Origin: Thioalkalivibrio sp. ALJ16
GTDB lineage: Bacteria; Pseudomonadota; Gammaproteobacteria; Ectothiorhodospirales; Ectothiorhodospiraceae
Direction of reading: 5' to 3'
Assembly: GCF_000377345.1 (NCBI RefSeq)
Contig: NZ_KB898048.1
Location: forward strand, 1-64,000
Length of the DNA: 64,000 nucleotides
How positions within the stretch are numbered: the stretch's first letter is position 1; each line of letters begins with the position of its first letter. Below the pieces are notes generated by a model, which was given only the letters and a program-made list of their open reading frames with translations, was not told the origin of the DNA and made no database searches. Positions 24,903-32,862 of the stretch are shown one piece after another. Made by a program: the position numbers and the translations under genes.

Positions 24903-25859
24903 ATGCGAGCGATTCAATCCTTGCGCGGCTATGTACGTGCGGCCGGCATGATGACGGCGGTGGCGCTGTTCGCGGCCAGTCAGGCCGTGGCGGCGGACAG
25001 CTACCGTCCCTTCGTGCTGGCCTATACCGAGGCGGGCAGCGATGTCTCCGCCGAGGCGGCCAGCGTGCGGGAGCGTCTGGAGGGCGCGGATTTCCGCTTT
25101 CTGGGGGAATACCCGCTCAGTGACGAGCAGCACGTGATCGTGGTGACCCACGACGACCTGCTGGCGGTGGCCGGTTCCGAGGCCCGGGGCGGTTACATTG
25201 CCCCGGTGCGGGTGTCGGTGACGGCGGTCGATGGGCAGCTGCAGGTGAGCTACAACAACCTGGAGTACTTCCGGCACGCCTACCGTCTGGATGCACCAGT
25301 CTCCGGCGTCAGCGAACGCCTTGCCAGCACCCTGGGCGCCGAACGCGAGTTCGGCTCCGAGGATGGCAAGAGCCAGCGTGACCTGAACCGCTACCGCTAC
25401 ACGTTCGGCATGGAGCGCTTCGATGCGCCCTACGAGCTTGGCAGTCATGGCTCGCGTCGCGCGGCCCTGACCGAGCTGGACAGTAACCTGGGCAATCGGG
25501 TCGCGGGTGTCAGCGAGATCTACCGCGTGGATATCCCCGGGCAGGACGTGACCATGATCGGTGTCGCCGTGCGCGAGGCGGACGGGGCCGAGCAGGATGC
25601 GGCGGACCTCCACCAGCTCGGGATCGTGGACGTGGGCGAGTTCCGCCATACCGCGACGGTGCCGATCGAGATCATGGTGCGCGGCGGTGAGGTCGAGGCC
25701 CTGCACATGCGGTTCCGCAAGGCGCTGCACTTCCCGGACCTGCGCATGCTGGGCGACAACAGCTTCATGCGTCTGCGCAGTTCGCCGGGCGCGCTGGAAT
25801 CGACCCTGCGTGCGGCGGCCGGATACGAGGAAGAAGAGGCCGACGGATTCGAGTGGTAA
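24903..25859 (+). CDS. Secreted protein of unknown function
   Basis: A 318-residue protein with a signal peptide (MRAIQSLRGYVRAAG, then a hydrophobic stretch ending AVAA), so probably periplasmic. I do not recognise the family. The mature part begins SYRPFVLAYTEAG and shows an alternating alpha/beta pattern with a repeated theme of strand pairs near HVIVVTHDDLLAVA and YIAPVRVSVTAVDG. There are no Cys in the mature part and no metal motif. AAAGGAGG lies before the ATG. Following the FadL channel on the same strand suggests a joint envelope role. Confidence 0.8.
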   Translation: MRAIQSLRGYVRAAGMMTAVALFAASQAVAADSYRPFVLAYTEAGSDVSAEAASVRERLEGADFRFLGEYPLSDEQHVIVVTHDDLLAVAGSEARGGYIAPVRVSVTAVDGQLQVSYNNLEYFRHAYRLDAPVSGVSERLASTLGAEREFGSEDGKSQRDLNRYRYTFGMERFDAPYELGSHGSRRAALTELDSNLGNRVAGVSEIYRVDIPGQDVTMIGVAVREADGAEQDAADLHQLGIVDVGEFRHTATVPIEIMVRGGEVEALHMRFRKALHFPDLRMLGDNSFMRLRSSPGALESTLRAAAGYEEEEADGFEW

Positions 25860-25930
25860 TGCCCGTCGATTGACCAGGCGCCAGGGAATGGCGCAAGGGG
25901 CGTGCGGAAAGTCCGCGTGCCCCACTCAAG

Positions 25931-25955
25931 AACCCCGGTGCGCCGGGGTTTTTTT
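25931..25955 (+). terminator. Intrinsic terminator
   Basis: AACCCCGG, a TGCG loop, CCGGGGTT, then seven T. It ends the unit holding the secreted-protein gene. Confidence 0.93.
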
Positions 25956-26014
25956 ACGATCGGGGCGGGCAGTTGTTTTATGCTCCGGCAACACTTGCGG
26001 CAGGATGCACCCCC

Positions 26015-26446
26015 ATGAAATCGATGAAGATCGCCAACATCGGCGAGATCCGGAACGAACTGAACAAGTACAAGAAGGGCAAGAAGCTCGATATCCACCA
26101 GTTCAACCAGGTGGCGCGCCTGGCCTGGCTGGGCAAGATCGTGATGCAGCCGCTGGACCTGGAAGATGCCGAGTGCAAGTCCTTCCTGGTCTACATCCAG
26201 GAGCCCGAGGAACTGGCGGCGCATTTTCTCGATACCGACCAGGAGCTGACCGGCGGTATCCATATCATCGACGGCGAGCAGGCCATGGCGATGGTCGAGA
26301 TCATGCGCGGGGGGGTCGAGGAGCGCGCCAAGCTGTACGAGGATCTCTCGCGCAGCGATTTCTACTTCCGTTATTTCTACAAGCCTGGCACGGACGAGGA
26401 AAAGTCCGGCGATGCCGGGGGCGGACGGGATCCCGGCGAGGGCTGA
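26015..26446 (+). CDS. Cytoplasmic protein of unknown function beside a lipoate-ligase-like gene
   Basis: A 143-residue protein starting MKSMKIANIGEIRNELNKYKKGKK; ATG 26024 is also possible. There is no signal peptide or membrane segment. The N-terminus is basic and helical; the centre (LVYIQEPEELAAHFLDTDQELTGGIHIIDGEQ) is acidic, with a strand-turn-strand pattern. I do not recognise it. It ends 3 bases before the ligase-like gene, so the two are probably co-transcribed and may work together. Confidence 0.78.
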   Translation: MKSMKIANIGEIRNELNKYKKGKKLDIHQFNQVARLAWLGKIVMQPLDLEDAECKSFLVYIQEPEELAAHFLDTDQELTGGIHIIDGEQAMAMVEIMRGGVEERAKLYEDLSRSDFYFRYFYKPGTDEEKSGDAGGGRDPGEG

Positions 26447-26449
26447 CCT

Positions 26450-27493
26450 TTGGTTGCATCGACGGTTGCCCCGGAGTGGATTGACGCCGGGGGCTGCTCC
26501 GCCGAGGAACTGCACGCGCTGTATGCCGGGCTGGCGAGCACAACGGCGCCAGACGCGCCGCCACGGGTGCTGTGGGCGCATGCGCTTGAGGCGCATGTCT
26601 CCGTGGGGGCCAGTCAGGATGCGGCGGCGGATCTCGATCTTGCGGCCTGTGCCCGCGCCGGCATCCCGGTCGTGCGGCGTCCGCTTGGCGGCGGTTCGGT
26701 CTGGGTGGATGCCGATCAGGCCTGTTTCTTTCTGATCCAGCCCCGCCATGTCCTCGCGCGAGGCCATCGCCACCTGTTCGCGATGGGGCTGGGGATCGCG
26801 ATGGACGTGCTGCGCGACCTGGAGCTCGACGGTGTCGAGGCGCGCGGGCAGGACGTCTGGGTGCAGGGGCGCAAGATCATGGGTACCGGGGCCGCGACCC
26901 TGGACGAAGGCTGTGTCTTCGGCGCCAGTTTCCTGCGCCGGTTTCCGGTCGAGCGCTTCCTGGCCTGCGTGCACGCGCCCAGCGACGGCTATCGGGAGTG
27001 GCTGCTGCCGGCCCTCGAGTCGGGCATGACTGACTGCGCCCGCCAGTGCCCCGAGACCCCGGAGCCGGCGCGAATCGCCGCGACGCTGCGTGCGGTGCTG
27101 GAGCGGCGTTTCGGTGCCCCGGTGCGCCACTGGGAGCCGGATGCCGCCACGCGGGCGGGCTGGCTGGCAGCCGGGCGCGAGGAGCTCGCGGACCTGGCCG
27201 ATGGCCAGGGCGCGCCGGCGGTGCGCAACGGTATCCGGGTGAACCGCGACAACCACGTCTTTGAAACTCGCGGTAGCTGCGGGCGCCTGCGTCTGCATGT
27301 GGAGGGTTCGCGCATCGCTCGCATCTGGTGCGAGGATCCTGCGATCACCGCAGTCCTCGAGAGCGCGCTGATCGGGGAGTCCCCGGAACGTCTGCGGGTG
27401 CGCTCGCGTCTGAGCGGTCGCCTGGCGGCACCGGTGGTGGACGAGATCAGCGCCCGGGTCGACGGGCTTTATCGCGGGATCGCGACCGCCTGA
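26450..27493 (+). CDS. Second lipoate-ligase/octanoyltransferase-like protein
   Basis: A 347-residue member of the LplA/LipB/LipM superfamily, distinct from the sHdr ligase. The fold motifs are RRPLGGGSVWVD near residue 77 and GRKIMGTGAATLDEG near 140, with a Lys in the LplA position. The C-terminal 100 residues are an accessory domain. Initiation appears to be at TTG 26450, so the start is uncertain. It may move octanoate or lipoate to LbpA1, LbpA2 or the usual 2-oxoacid dehydrogenases. An adjacent unknown gene lies upstream. Confidence 0.82.
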   Translation: MVASTVAPEWIDAGGCSAEELHALYAGLASTTAPDAPPRVLWAHALEAHVSVGASQDAAADLDLAACARAGIPVVRRPLGGGSVWVDADQACFFLIQPRHVLARGHRHLFAMGLGIAMDVLRDLELDGVEARGQDVWVQGRKIMGTGAATLDEGCVFGASFLRRFPVERFLACVHAPSDGYREWLLPALESGMTDCARQCPETPEPARIAATLRAVLERRFGAPVRHWEPDAATRAGWLAAGREELADLADGQGAPAVRNGIRVNRDNHVFETRGSCGRLRLHVEGSRIARIWCEDPAITAVLESALIGESPERLRVRSRLSGRLAAPVVDEISARVDGLYRGIATA

Positions 27494-27549
27494 CCCACCG
27501 CCCCTCCCGGTGCCGTCCGGGCCGATCGCACAGCAGCGGAGATATTCCC

Positions 27550-27933
27550 ATGTCCGAACCAACCATCGAACGCCGCCTGGAGAAGCGCCTGATACTGATG
27601 ACGCAGGACGCGGCACTGACCGAGCGTCTGCAGGCCCTGTTGCCGCCGGACTGGCAGCTGCACCGGGTGACCGATCTGGACACGCTGGGCCCCTGGAACG
27701 AGGTGCTGCTGTACCGGTTCCTGCTCCTGGACCTGGACGAGATCGAAGCCTTCGATCCGCTGGATGTGATCCGGATGCTGCGCATGGAATACCAGATCAA
27801 CCTTCCGGTATTCTGTTTTGGCGGCGATCAGGATATCCAGGACGAGATGCGCCTGGCCCGCGCCGATCGCTTCTTCGGGCGCGACGAGATGATCGACAAG
27901 CTGCCCGAATTCATCCGCCAGTACGACTGGTAG
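27550..27933 (+). CDS. Receiver-like small protein, unknown function
   Basis: A 127-residue protein with an alternating beta/alpha pattern like a CheY-type receiver: KRLILMTQDAALTERLQ, then LLYRFLLLDLDEIEAFDPLDVIRMLR, then NLPVFCFGGDQD. An Asp lies where the phospho-acceptor would be, but the acidic pocket and the Lys near the C-terminus are not clear, so it may be a pseudo-receiver. No output domain is present. It lies between the ligase-like gene and proV on the same strand. A receiver identity is inference. Confidence 0.7.
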   Translation: MSEPTIERRLEKRLILMTQDAALTERLQALLPPDWQLHRVTDLDTLGPWNEVLLYRFLLLDLDEIEAFDPLDVIRMLRMEYQINLPVFCFGGDQDIQDEMRLARADRFFGRDEMIDKLPEFIRQYDW

Positions 27934-27987
27934 CCCGGCCGGCCATGGGCCGGATCGCATGCCGCTGTGTTGCAGGGAGATCTGGGA

Positions 27988-29193
27988 ATGGAACCCATCA
28001 TTCGGGTGCGCGAGCTGTACAAGATCTTCGGCCCGAACCCGCAGGAAGGCCTGCGGTTGATCGAGGACGGGCTGGACAAGGACACCATCTTCGAGCGCAC
28101 CGGCAACACCGTCGGCGTGAAGGACTGCAACCTCGACATCGTCGAGGGCGAGATCTTCGTGGTGATGGGGCTGTCCGGGTCGGGAAAATCCACCCTGGTG
28201 CGGTTGCTGAACCGCCTGATCGAGCCGACCGCGGGGACCGTCGAGGTCCGCGGACGCGATGTCACGCGCATGAGTCAGCGCGAGCTGATCCGGCTGCGCA
28301 GCGAGGACCTGGCGATGGTCTTCCAGTCCTTCGCGCTGATGCCGCACAAGACCGTGATCGACAATGCCGCGCTGGGCCTGGAGATCGCCGGAGTCGGCCG
28401 CGCGCGCCGCCGCGAACGGGCGCAACAGGCCCTGGAACAGGTGGGGCTCAAGGCGTATGCACGCAGCTACCCGGACGAGCTCTCCGGGGGCATGCAGCAG
28501 CGCGTGGGGCTGGCACGGGCCCTGGCCACCGACCCCGCCATCATGCTGATGGACGAGGCGTTCTCCGCGCTGGACCCGCTGATCCGGACCGAGATGCAGG
28601 ATCGCCTGCTGGAGTTGCAGCGCGAGCACCGGCGCACCGTGGTCTTCATCTCCCATGACCTGGACGAGGCCATCCGCATCGGGGACCGCATTGCCATCAT
28701 GCAGGGGGGCGAGGTGGTCCAGGTCGGGACACCCAAGGAAATCATCCTCGCGCCCGCCAACGAGTACGTACGCTCGTTCTTCCACGGGGTGGATATCACC
28801 CAGGTCTTCCAGGCCTGCGACATCATGGACAGCGAGAACATCCCGGTCCTCGCGCCGGACATTACCGTAGGCGAGGCCCGCGGCCGCATCGCGCGGGGTA
28901 CGGGCAGCGAGGCCGTGGTGATCGATGCCGCCGGCCGCTTCCTGTCGGTGGTGCAGGCCAAGCGCCTGGGCGAGTTGACCGTGGACCGCCCGGCAAGCGA
29001 GGTCGCCGTCGAGGTGGAGCCGGTGACCGAAGAGACCCCGCTCGCGGACCTTCCGGGGCGCGCCGCGCGCAGTCCGGTATCCATTCCGGTGGTGGATGCG
29101 GAGGGGCATTTCCGGGGGCTGGTCACGCTGCCGCGGCTGGTCGAGGCGCTGGATCGCAACCGGGCGGCGGCCACCGCCCAGGGGGGGCAATAG
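27988..29193 (+). CDS. proV: Glycine betaine/proline ABC transporter ATPase ProV
   Basis: A 401-residue ATP-binding subunit of a betaine importer. The ATPase domain has Walker A GLSGSGKST, the Q-loop VFQSFALMPH, the signature LSGGMQQRVGLARAL, Walker B LMDEAFSALDPL and an H-loop ISHDLDEA. A C-terminal CBS-type region from about 280 senses ionic strength in homologues. It is followed directly by proW and proX, a full osmoprotectant system, fitting a salt-loving host. ATG 27988 (MEPIIRV) is the preferred start. Confidence 0.95.
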   Translation: MEPIIRVRELYKIFGPNPQEGLRLIEDGLDKDTIFERTGNTVGVKDCNLDIVEGEIFVVMGLSGSGKSTLVRLLNRLIEPTAGTVEVRGRDVTRMSQRELIRLRSEDLAMVFQSFALMPHKTVIDNAALGLEIAGVGRARRRERAQQALEQVGLKAYARSYPDELSGGMQQRVGLARALATDPAIMLMDEAFSALDPLIRTEMQDRLLELQREHRRTVVFISHDLDEAIRIGDRIAIMQGGEVVQVGTPKEIILAPANEYVRSFFHGVDITQVFQACDIMDSENIPVLAPDITVGEARGRIARGTGSEAVVIDAAGRFLSVVQAKRLGELTVDRPASEVAVEVEPVTEETPLADLPGRAARSPVSIPVVDAEGHFRGLVTLPRLVEALDRNRAAATAQGGQ

Positions 29194-29194
29194 C

Positions 29195-30037
29195 ATGGAA
29201 GGGCGTATCAATATCCCCGTGGGCGACTGGATCGAGACCGCCGTCGACTGGATTCTCGACAATCTCGAACCGGGTCTGGACGGCATCGCCTGGTTCCTCG
29301 GGCTTCTGACCAATTCATTCGAAGGCGCCCTGCTGGCGATCCCGGCCTGGCTGCTGGTGCTGGCCCTGGTCGCGCTCAGCTGGTGGCGGGTCAGCTGGCG
29401 CTTCGGGCTGTTCGCCATCGTGGCGCTGGGGCTGATCCTGGGCATGGATCTCTGGGAGCCGACGATCAAGACCCTGTCGCTGGTGCTGGCCGCCACCGCC
29501 GTCGCGCTGGCGATCGGGATCCCGCTGGGGATCGCGATGGCACGCAGCGACTGGGTCGAGGCGTCGATCCGCCCGGTGCTGGACCTGATGCAGACTATGC
29601 CGCCGTTCGTGTATCTGATCCCGGCGGCAATCTTCTTCGGGCTCGGGACCGTGCCGGGGGCGATCGCCACGGTCGTGTTCTGCATGCCGCCGGTGGTGCG
29701 CCTGACCAACCTCGGTATCCGCCAGGTCAATCGGGAACAGATCGAGGCCGGCCTGGCGTTCGGTTGCAATCGGCGCCAGCTTCTGACCAAGATTCAGCTA
29801 CCTCTGGCGATGCCCTCCATCATGGCGGGCATCAACCAGACCATCATGCTGGCGCTCTCCATGGTCGTGATCGCGTCGATGATCGGGGCCGGCGGGCTGG
29901 GCAACACCGTGCTCACCGGTATCCAGCGGCTCGATGTCGGGCTGGGCTTCGAGGGCGGCCTGGGGGTCGTCATCCTGGCCATCCTGCTCGACCGGATCAC
30001 GCAGAGCGTGGGGCAGCGGCGCCGCGCGTCCGCGTGA
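29195..30037 (+). CDS. proW: Betaine ABC transporter permease ProW
   Basis: A 280-residue inner-membrane permease. About six hydrophobic segments follow an amphipathic N-terminus, with the EAA loop (NREQIEAGLAFGCNRRQLLTKIQLPLAMPSI) that docks to ProV. The start is one base after the proV stop, indicating a tightly packed operon. It forms the betaine channel with ProV and takes substrate from ProX. Confidence 0.95.
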   Translation: MEGRINIPVGDWIETAVDWILDNLEPGLDGIAWFLGLLTNSFEGALLAIPAWLLVLALVALSWWRVSWRFGLFAIVALGLILGMDLWEPTIKTLSLVLAATAVALAIGIPLGIAMARSDWVEASIRPVLDLMQTMPPFVYLIPAAIFFGLGTVPGAIATVVFCMPPVVRLTNLGIRQVNREQIEAGLAFGCNRRQLLTKIQLPLAMPSIMAGINQTIMLALSMVVIASMIGAGGLGNTVLTGIQRLDVGLGFEGGLGVVILAILLDRITQSVGQRRRASA

Positions 30038-30082
30038 CGCGTGCCCCGGCCATCCGTTTCACTCGAAGGAAGGAGTAGCACG

Positions 30083-30952
30083 ATGAACAAGACCGTGACC
30101 TCAACCCTGCTGGGCGGCGTGCTGGCCGCTTCCATGAGCCTGTCCGCGGCTCAGGCCGACGACATCCAGATCGGCTGGACCGCCTGGTCCGATGCCGAGT
30201 TCGTAACCAAACTGGCCGAGCGCGTGATCGAGGACGAACTCGGCTATTCGGTGGATCTCGTCCAGACCGACATCGCCCCGCAGTACCAGGGGCTGGCCTC
30301 CGGCGACATCGACCTGATGCTGATGGCCTGGCTGCCGGGGACTCACGAGGACTACATGGAGCGGGTCGGCCAGGACGTGGTGAATCTGGGCCCGCTGTAT
30401 GGCAACGCCCGCCTTGGCTGGGCGGTTCCGGACTACATCCCCGAAGACGAACTGAGCTCGATCACGGATCTGAAAAAGGACGAGGTGCGCGATCGGCTGG
30501 ATGGCCGTATCACCGGCATTGATCCGGGCGCCGGTCTGACGCGGCTGTCCGAGCGAGCCCTTGAGACCTACGACCTGGACGGCTACAGCCTGCAGATTTC
30601 CTCCGGGGCGGGCATGACCTCCGCGCTGGATCGCGCGATCCGGCGTGACGAGTGGATCGTGGTCACCGGCTGGAGCCCGCACTGGAAGTTCGGTGCCTAC
30701 GAGCTGCGCTATCTGGAAGACCCGGAAGAGGCTCTGGGCGGTTTCGAGCGCATTCACGCCCTGGCGCGCGAGGGATTTGCCGAGGAGTACCACGACGTGG
30801 CCATGATGATCTCGCGCATGCACCTGAATCTGGATGTGCTGGAAGAGGCGATGTTCTACGCCCAGGAGAACTCCTACGAGGAGGCGGTGGATCGCTTTAT
30901 CGAGGACCATCCGCAGTACATCGCGTACTGGGTGAGCGGCGAGATCGACTGA
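30083..30952 (+). CDS. proX: Betaine-binding periplasmic protein ProX
   Basis: A 289-residue substrate-binding protein (OpuAC family). A signal peptide ends at AQA; the mature part starts DDIQIGWTAWSDAEF. Trp residues in WTAW, MLMAWLPG, LGWAVP and VTGWSPHW match the aromatic box that binds quaternary ammonium groups. AAGGAAGGAG lies before the ATG. It is the last gene of proVWX; a terminator follows 24 bases after the stop. Confidence 0.95.
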   Translation: MNKTVTSTLLGGVLAASMSLSAAQADDIQIGWTAWSDAEFVTKLAERVIEDELGYSVDLVQTDIAPQYQGLASGDIDLMLMAWLPGTHEDYMERVGQDVVNLGPLYGNARLGWAVPDYIPEDELSSITDLKKDEVRDRLDGRITGIDPGAGLTRLSERALETYDLDGYSLQISSGAGMTSALDRAIRRDEWIVVTGWSPHWKFGAYELRYLEDPEEALGGFERIHALAREGFAEEYHDVAMMISRMHLNLDVLEEAMFYAQENSYEEAVDRFIEDHPQYIAYWVSGEID

Positions 30953-30975
30953 TCGGCGCAGCAGTTGCGCCACCC

Positions 30976-31001
30976 GAAAGCCCCGCCCCGGCGGGGCTTT
31001 C
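30976..31001 (+). terminator. Intrinsic terminator after proX
   Basis: GAAAGCCCCG and its complement CGGGGCTTTC enclose a short C/G-rich loop. The T run is brief (TTTCTTC). The stem is symmetrical and could also act on the opposite strand. Confidence 0.75.
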
Positions 31002-31464
31002 TTCGTCTGGGGTTCCAACCCCTGTTTCACCACGAAGCACACGCAGGCACGAAGAAGGCAGAGGCGATGGCGCCACGGAGGAGGCGGAGGGCGTGGAGAA
31101 CACCGATGCGGTTGGACGGGCGATTCGCCGAGCAGGCTGGTTCCGTCGTCGGGATTCCCGGATCCCCTTGCAGACAGCCCCCGCGATCGTGGAGGTCCCG
31201 GAAACCGCGTAGCGGTTATCCGGGATCTCCGCCGCTGGAACCGATCCGGGCGTCGGGAGTCTCGCCCGGGAGATCCCGGCTCTTCGCTGCGCTGCGGCCG
31301 GGATGACTCGAGGGGGCTGCGGCAGGGATGACGTGGAGAAGCGTACGGCCGGGGTGGCAAGGGAGGGGGCGGTGGGGGCCTGAACGCGAAAAGGCCCCGG
31401 GCGGTCGCCGCGGGGCCTTCGAGTGGTGCACCCCCGGGACAGGTCGGGGTGGGGCAATCCGGGA
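31002..31464. repeat. Repeat-bearing intergenic region between convergent genes
   Basis: No gene is seen in these 463 bases. At 31026-31085 lies a degraded copy of the dispersed CACCACGAAGCACACGAAGG repeat found near 49.9, 50.1, 56.6 and 56.8 kb. From about 31150 to 31330 there are several short inverted repeats around GGGATC/GATCCC and a CTTCGCTGCGCTGCGG motif, a kind of intergenic repeat common in GC-rich proteobacteria. A short hairpin with GGGGCCTT lies at 31394-31420, just before the minus-strand gene end, and may terminate that gene. Confidence 0.65.
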
Positions 31465-31782
31465 TCAGCCGATCCAGGCGTGCTCCAGCACATCGATGCG
31501 CACCTTCTCGTGGAAGGTCTCGCCATTGCCTTCGATCACCAGGTCACCGACACGGGTGCCGGCGGTGTCGAAGCTGAACTTGCAGTCGAAGGTGCCGGGC
31601 AGGGACACGCTGCTCTCGCACAGGGTTTCGCCTTCCACCGAGAACTTGCAGCTGGCGGTGCCGGAGCCGTTCAGCAGGGCCTGCACCCGGAATTCCTCGT
31701 TCACCGGACGGCGGTACACGTTCGGGTCGCGGTTCGGGTTGTACTGCAGGTTGTTCAGCTTGACGAGTTTGACAAGTTTCAT
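31465..31782 (-). CDS. Small beta-rich protein, unknown function
   Basis: A 105-residue protein with no signal peptide. It opens MKLVKLVKLNNLQYNPN and then runs as alternating beta-strands with two Cys (ASCKFSVEG, FDCKFSFD) and a terminal EHAWIG, suggesting a small immunoglobulin-like sandwich. It superficially resembles SoxZ in size, but SoxZ motifs are missing. It is divergent from the cbbQ-like operon across a 219-base region with AT-rich promoter-like sequence. Function unknown. Confidence 0.75.
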   Translation of the reverse strand: MKLVKLVKLNNLQYNPNRDPNVYRRPVNEEFRVQALLNGSGTASCKFSVEGETLCESSVSLPGTFDCKFSFDTAGTRVGDLVIEGNGETFHEKVRIDVLEHAWIG

Positions 31783-32001
31783 ACCGGGTCCTCTGTTGAA
31801 GCGCTGAATCCGAGTGATGGCGCCTTCGCACGCCTAACCCCGCCGCGGTGGGGCATTTGGTTCATGCAAGTGCGCAGGTTCGATAGAATATAAACGCCGA
31901 ATGATACAACAAAGCCTGCGCGAACACGATTGGCGGCCCGCCCAGCGCGCTGGAGGGTAACGCCGCTTACGCGCGTACACCAGACCCTGCCCGGAGATTC
32001 C

Positions 32002-32862
32002 ATGAAGAACCTGATCAACCGCATCCGCGGTGTGGAACGCGACGTCATCGAAAAGCCCGGCGACGCCGGCGATGCCCCCTTCTACCGGCCGCAGGGCGAC
32101 GAGATCGAGATCTTCAAGGCGGCCTATTCCAAGCGCCTGCCGGTGATGCTCAAGGGCCCGACCGGCTGCGGCAAGACCCGCTTTCTGGAGCACGTCGCGC
32201 ACACCCTCGGCCAGCCGCTGGTCACCGTCTCCTGCCACGAGGACCTGACCAGCTCCGACCTGGTCGGGCGCTTCCTGCTGGAGGGCGAGGAGACCGTCTG
32301 GCAGGACGGGCCGCTGACCCGTTCGGTCAAGGAGGGTGCGATCTGCTATCTCGACGAGATCGTCGAGGCACGCACCGACACCACCGTGGTCATCCACCCG
32401 TTGACCGACCATCGTCGCCAGCTGCCGCTGGACAAGAAGTCCCAGATCATCGACGCGCACGAGGACTTCATGCTGGTGATCTCCTACAACCCTGGCTACC
32501 AGACGGTGCTGAAGGACCTGAAGCCCTCGACCAAGCAACGCTTCGTCGGCATCCACTTCGACTACCCCGCCGAGGACGTCGAACGCGAGATCGTGGCCAA
32601 GGAATCCGGTGGCCTGGATGCCGATCGCGTGGAAAAACTGGTCGCGGCAGGGCGCAAGGCGCGGGCCCTGAAGGACCACGGACTGGAAGAGGCGACCTCT
32701 ACCCGTGCGCTGGCCTATGCCGGCGAGCTGATGCAGGCGGGGCTGAGCCCGCGCGTGGCCTGCCGCGCCGCGATGATCGCCCCGATCACCGATGATCCCG
32801 AGCTGATCCAGGCGCTGGAAGAGATCTTCGACGCCCACTTCCCCGAGTCCGAAGCCGCGTGA
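32002..32862 (+). CDS. cbbQ: MoxR-type AAA+ ATPase, CbbQ/NirQ/NorQ family
   Basis: A 286-residue AAA+ protein. Walker A is GPTGCGKT near residue 53, Walker [11 protein letters not shown] near 115, with sensor and Arg-finger segments ISYNPGY and STKQRF. The family works with a vWA partner to remodel a metal-enzyme complex: Rubisco for CbbQ, nitric oxide reductase for NorQ. Its partner gene starts at the overlapping GTGA. Neither Rubisco nor norCB genes are in the window, so CbbQ rather than NorQ is inferred from the probable autotrophic host. Confidence 0.88.
   Translation: MKNLINRIRGVERDVIEKPGDAGDAPFYRPQGDEIEIFKAAYSKRLPVMLKGPTGCGKTRFLEHVAHTLGQPLVTVSCHEDLTSSDLVGRFLLEGEETVWQDGPLTRSVKEGAICYLDEIVEARTDTTVVIHPLTDHRRQLPLDKKSQIIDAHEDFMLVISYNPGYQTVLKDLKPSTKQRFVGIHFDYPAEDVEREIVAKESGGLDADRVEKLVAAGRKARALKDHGLEEATSTRALAYAGELMQAGLSPRVACRAAMIAPITDDPELIQALEEIFDAHFPESEAA

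Noticed and set aside
26450-27493. Biotin--protein ligase
   Set aside because: The RRPLGGGSVW and GRKIMGTGAA motifs fit the lipoate ligase/octanoyltransferase branch; the biotin-ligase GRGRxG motif is missing.
31465-31782. Possible SoxZ, given the small size and the sulfur-oxidising context
   Set aside because: The expected SoxZ sequence features are absent and no soxY lies beside it, so it is left as unknown.
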